DNA of 15,343 nt. It comes from DASUBN01 sp035465695 (GTDB lineage: Bacteria; Pseudomonadota; Gammaproteobacteria; Natronospirales; REEB76). The stretch lies in assembly GCA_035465695.1 (NCBI GenBank), contig DATIVR010000141.1, positions 1 through 15,343 on the forward strand, read 5' to 3'. Below, piece by piece: positions 15,005 through 15,343 of this stretch. Position 1 is the stretch's first letter. Every line of letters starts with the position of its first letter. Position numbers and translations under genes: made by a program. Under the pieces are notes generated by a model. It was not told the DNA's origin. It searched no databases and was given only the letters and a program-made list of their open reading frames with translations.

Positions 15005-15051
15005 GGTCCCCCCAGTGCGCCGCAGGAATAAGGTCCGTACGGTCCCTTTCG

Positions 15052-15062
15052 ATTATCATATA
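15052..15062 (-). promoter_or_regulatory. Possible -10 region in the gap before glmU
   Basis: In this 95-base divergent gap the only AT-rich stretch reads TATATGATAAT on the minus strand. It contains TATGAT and GATAAT, each close to a -10. No good -35 was found. On the plus strand TTATCA (15053-15058) and TACACC (15076-15081), 17 bases apart, could be a weak glmU promoter. Confidence 0.25.
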
Positions 15063-15099
15063 TCGGCAGATTCCCTACACCCCTAATGAAGGCCCTAGC

Positions 15100-15343
15100 A
15101 TGGCGCTCAGCGTCATCATCCTGGCCGCTGGCCAGGGCAAGCGCATGCATTCCGATCTTCCCAAGGTCTCCCAGCCGCTGGGAGGTTCCACTTTGCTGGA
15201 GCACGTGGTGCGCTCGGCCGCTGCGCTGGATGACGCCGCCATCCATGTGGTCTATGGCCACGGCGGCGAGGCAGTGCAGACAGGCCATAAGCACCTCCCG
15301 GTGAGCTGGGTACTGCAAGCCGAGCAGCTCGGCACCGGACATG
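15100..15343 (+). CDS. glmU: GlmU, N-acetylglucosamine-1-phosphate uridyltransferase / glucosamine-1-phosphate acetyltransferase, 5' part
   Basis: The first 81 codons of GlmU, cut by the window end. The full bifunctional enzyme acetylates glucosamine-1-phosphate and then makes UDP-GlcNAc for peptidoglycan and LPS. The visible part is the N-terminal uridyltransferase domain: VIILAAGQGKRMHSDLPKV, the nucleotide-binding loop and catalytic lysine region, then LLEHVV, VVYGHGGEAV and AEQLGTGH. After LPKV the sequence is SQPLGG rather than the commoner LHPLAG. GAAGG lies 7 bases before the ATG. Its position after the atp operon is usual in gammaproteobacteria. Confidence 0.93.
   Translation, partial: MALSVIILAAGQGKRMHSDLPKVSQPLGGSTLLEHVVRSAAALDDAAIHVVYGHGGEAVQTGHKHLPVSWVLQAEQLGTGH

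Overview
The window is a GC-rich stretch of bacterial chromosome, almost certainly from a gammaproteobacterium. The evidence is the order rsmG-parA-parB-atpIBEFHAGDC-glmU, with F-type ATP synthase subunits whose motifs and lengths closely match those of E. coli. No rRNA, tRNA, CRISPR array or insertion sequence was seen. No gap between genes exceeds 300 bases; the largest, 265 bases between rsmG and parA, is discussed below. I cannot name a genus.

Left third, accessory (1-4526). It opens with the C-terminal end of an NHL beta-propeller protein. A convergently placed gene follows for a membrane-anchored XRE-type HTH protein, whose extracytoplasmic part looks like the PilN/fimbrial-assembly fold. 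A divergent control region then leads to a tight three-gene operon: a GspE/PilB-type secretion ATPase, a small two-helix membrane protein and a CPBP (CAAX-type) intramembrane protease, joined by two GTGA stop/start overlaps. Facing it, and sharing a CTAG at the two stop codons, is a gene for a Pycsar-effector-family (PycTM, formerly DUF5706) membrane protein with no cyclase gene in view.

Central part (4596-7218). rsmG (16S rRNA m7G methyltransferase), parA and parB (chromosome partition) are in conserved order, but mnmG, which often precedes rsmG, is not here. Between rsmG and parA lies a roughly 200-base element (5277-5475). Its ends form an imperfect stem of about 31 pairs with G.U wobbles, a UA bulge and a tandem G.A, and it encloses several smaller hairpins. 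It looks like a structured RNA, or an RNA-forming repeat, in the parA leader and is the most intriguing object in the window.

Right half (7219-15343). A good sigma70 promoter and a roughly 90-base leader with a terminator-like hairpin precede the complete atpIBEFHAGDC operon, which encodes the proton-translocating ATP synthase. A strong intrinsic terminator follows atpC. A TTG-initiated membrane protein of unknown function lies on the opposite strand, divergent from the 5' end of glmU, which runs off the window.
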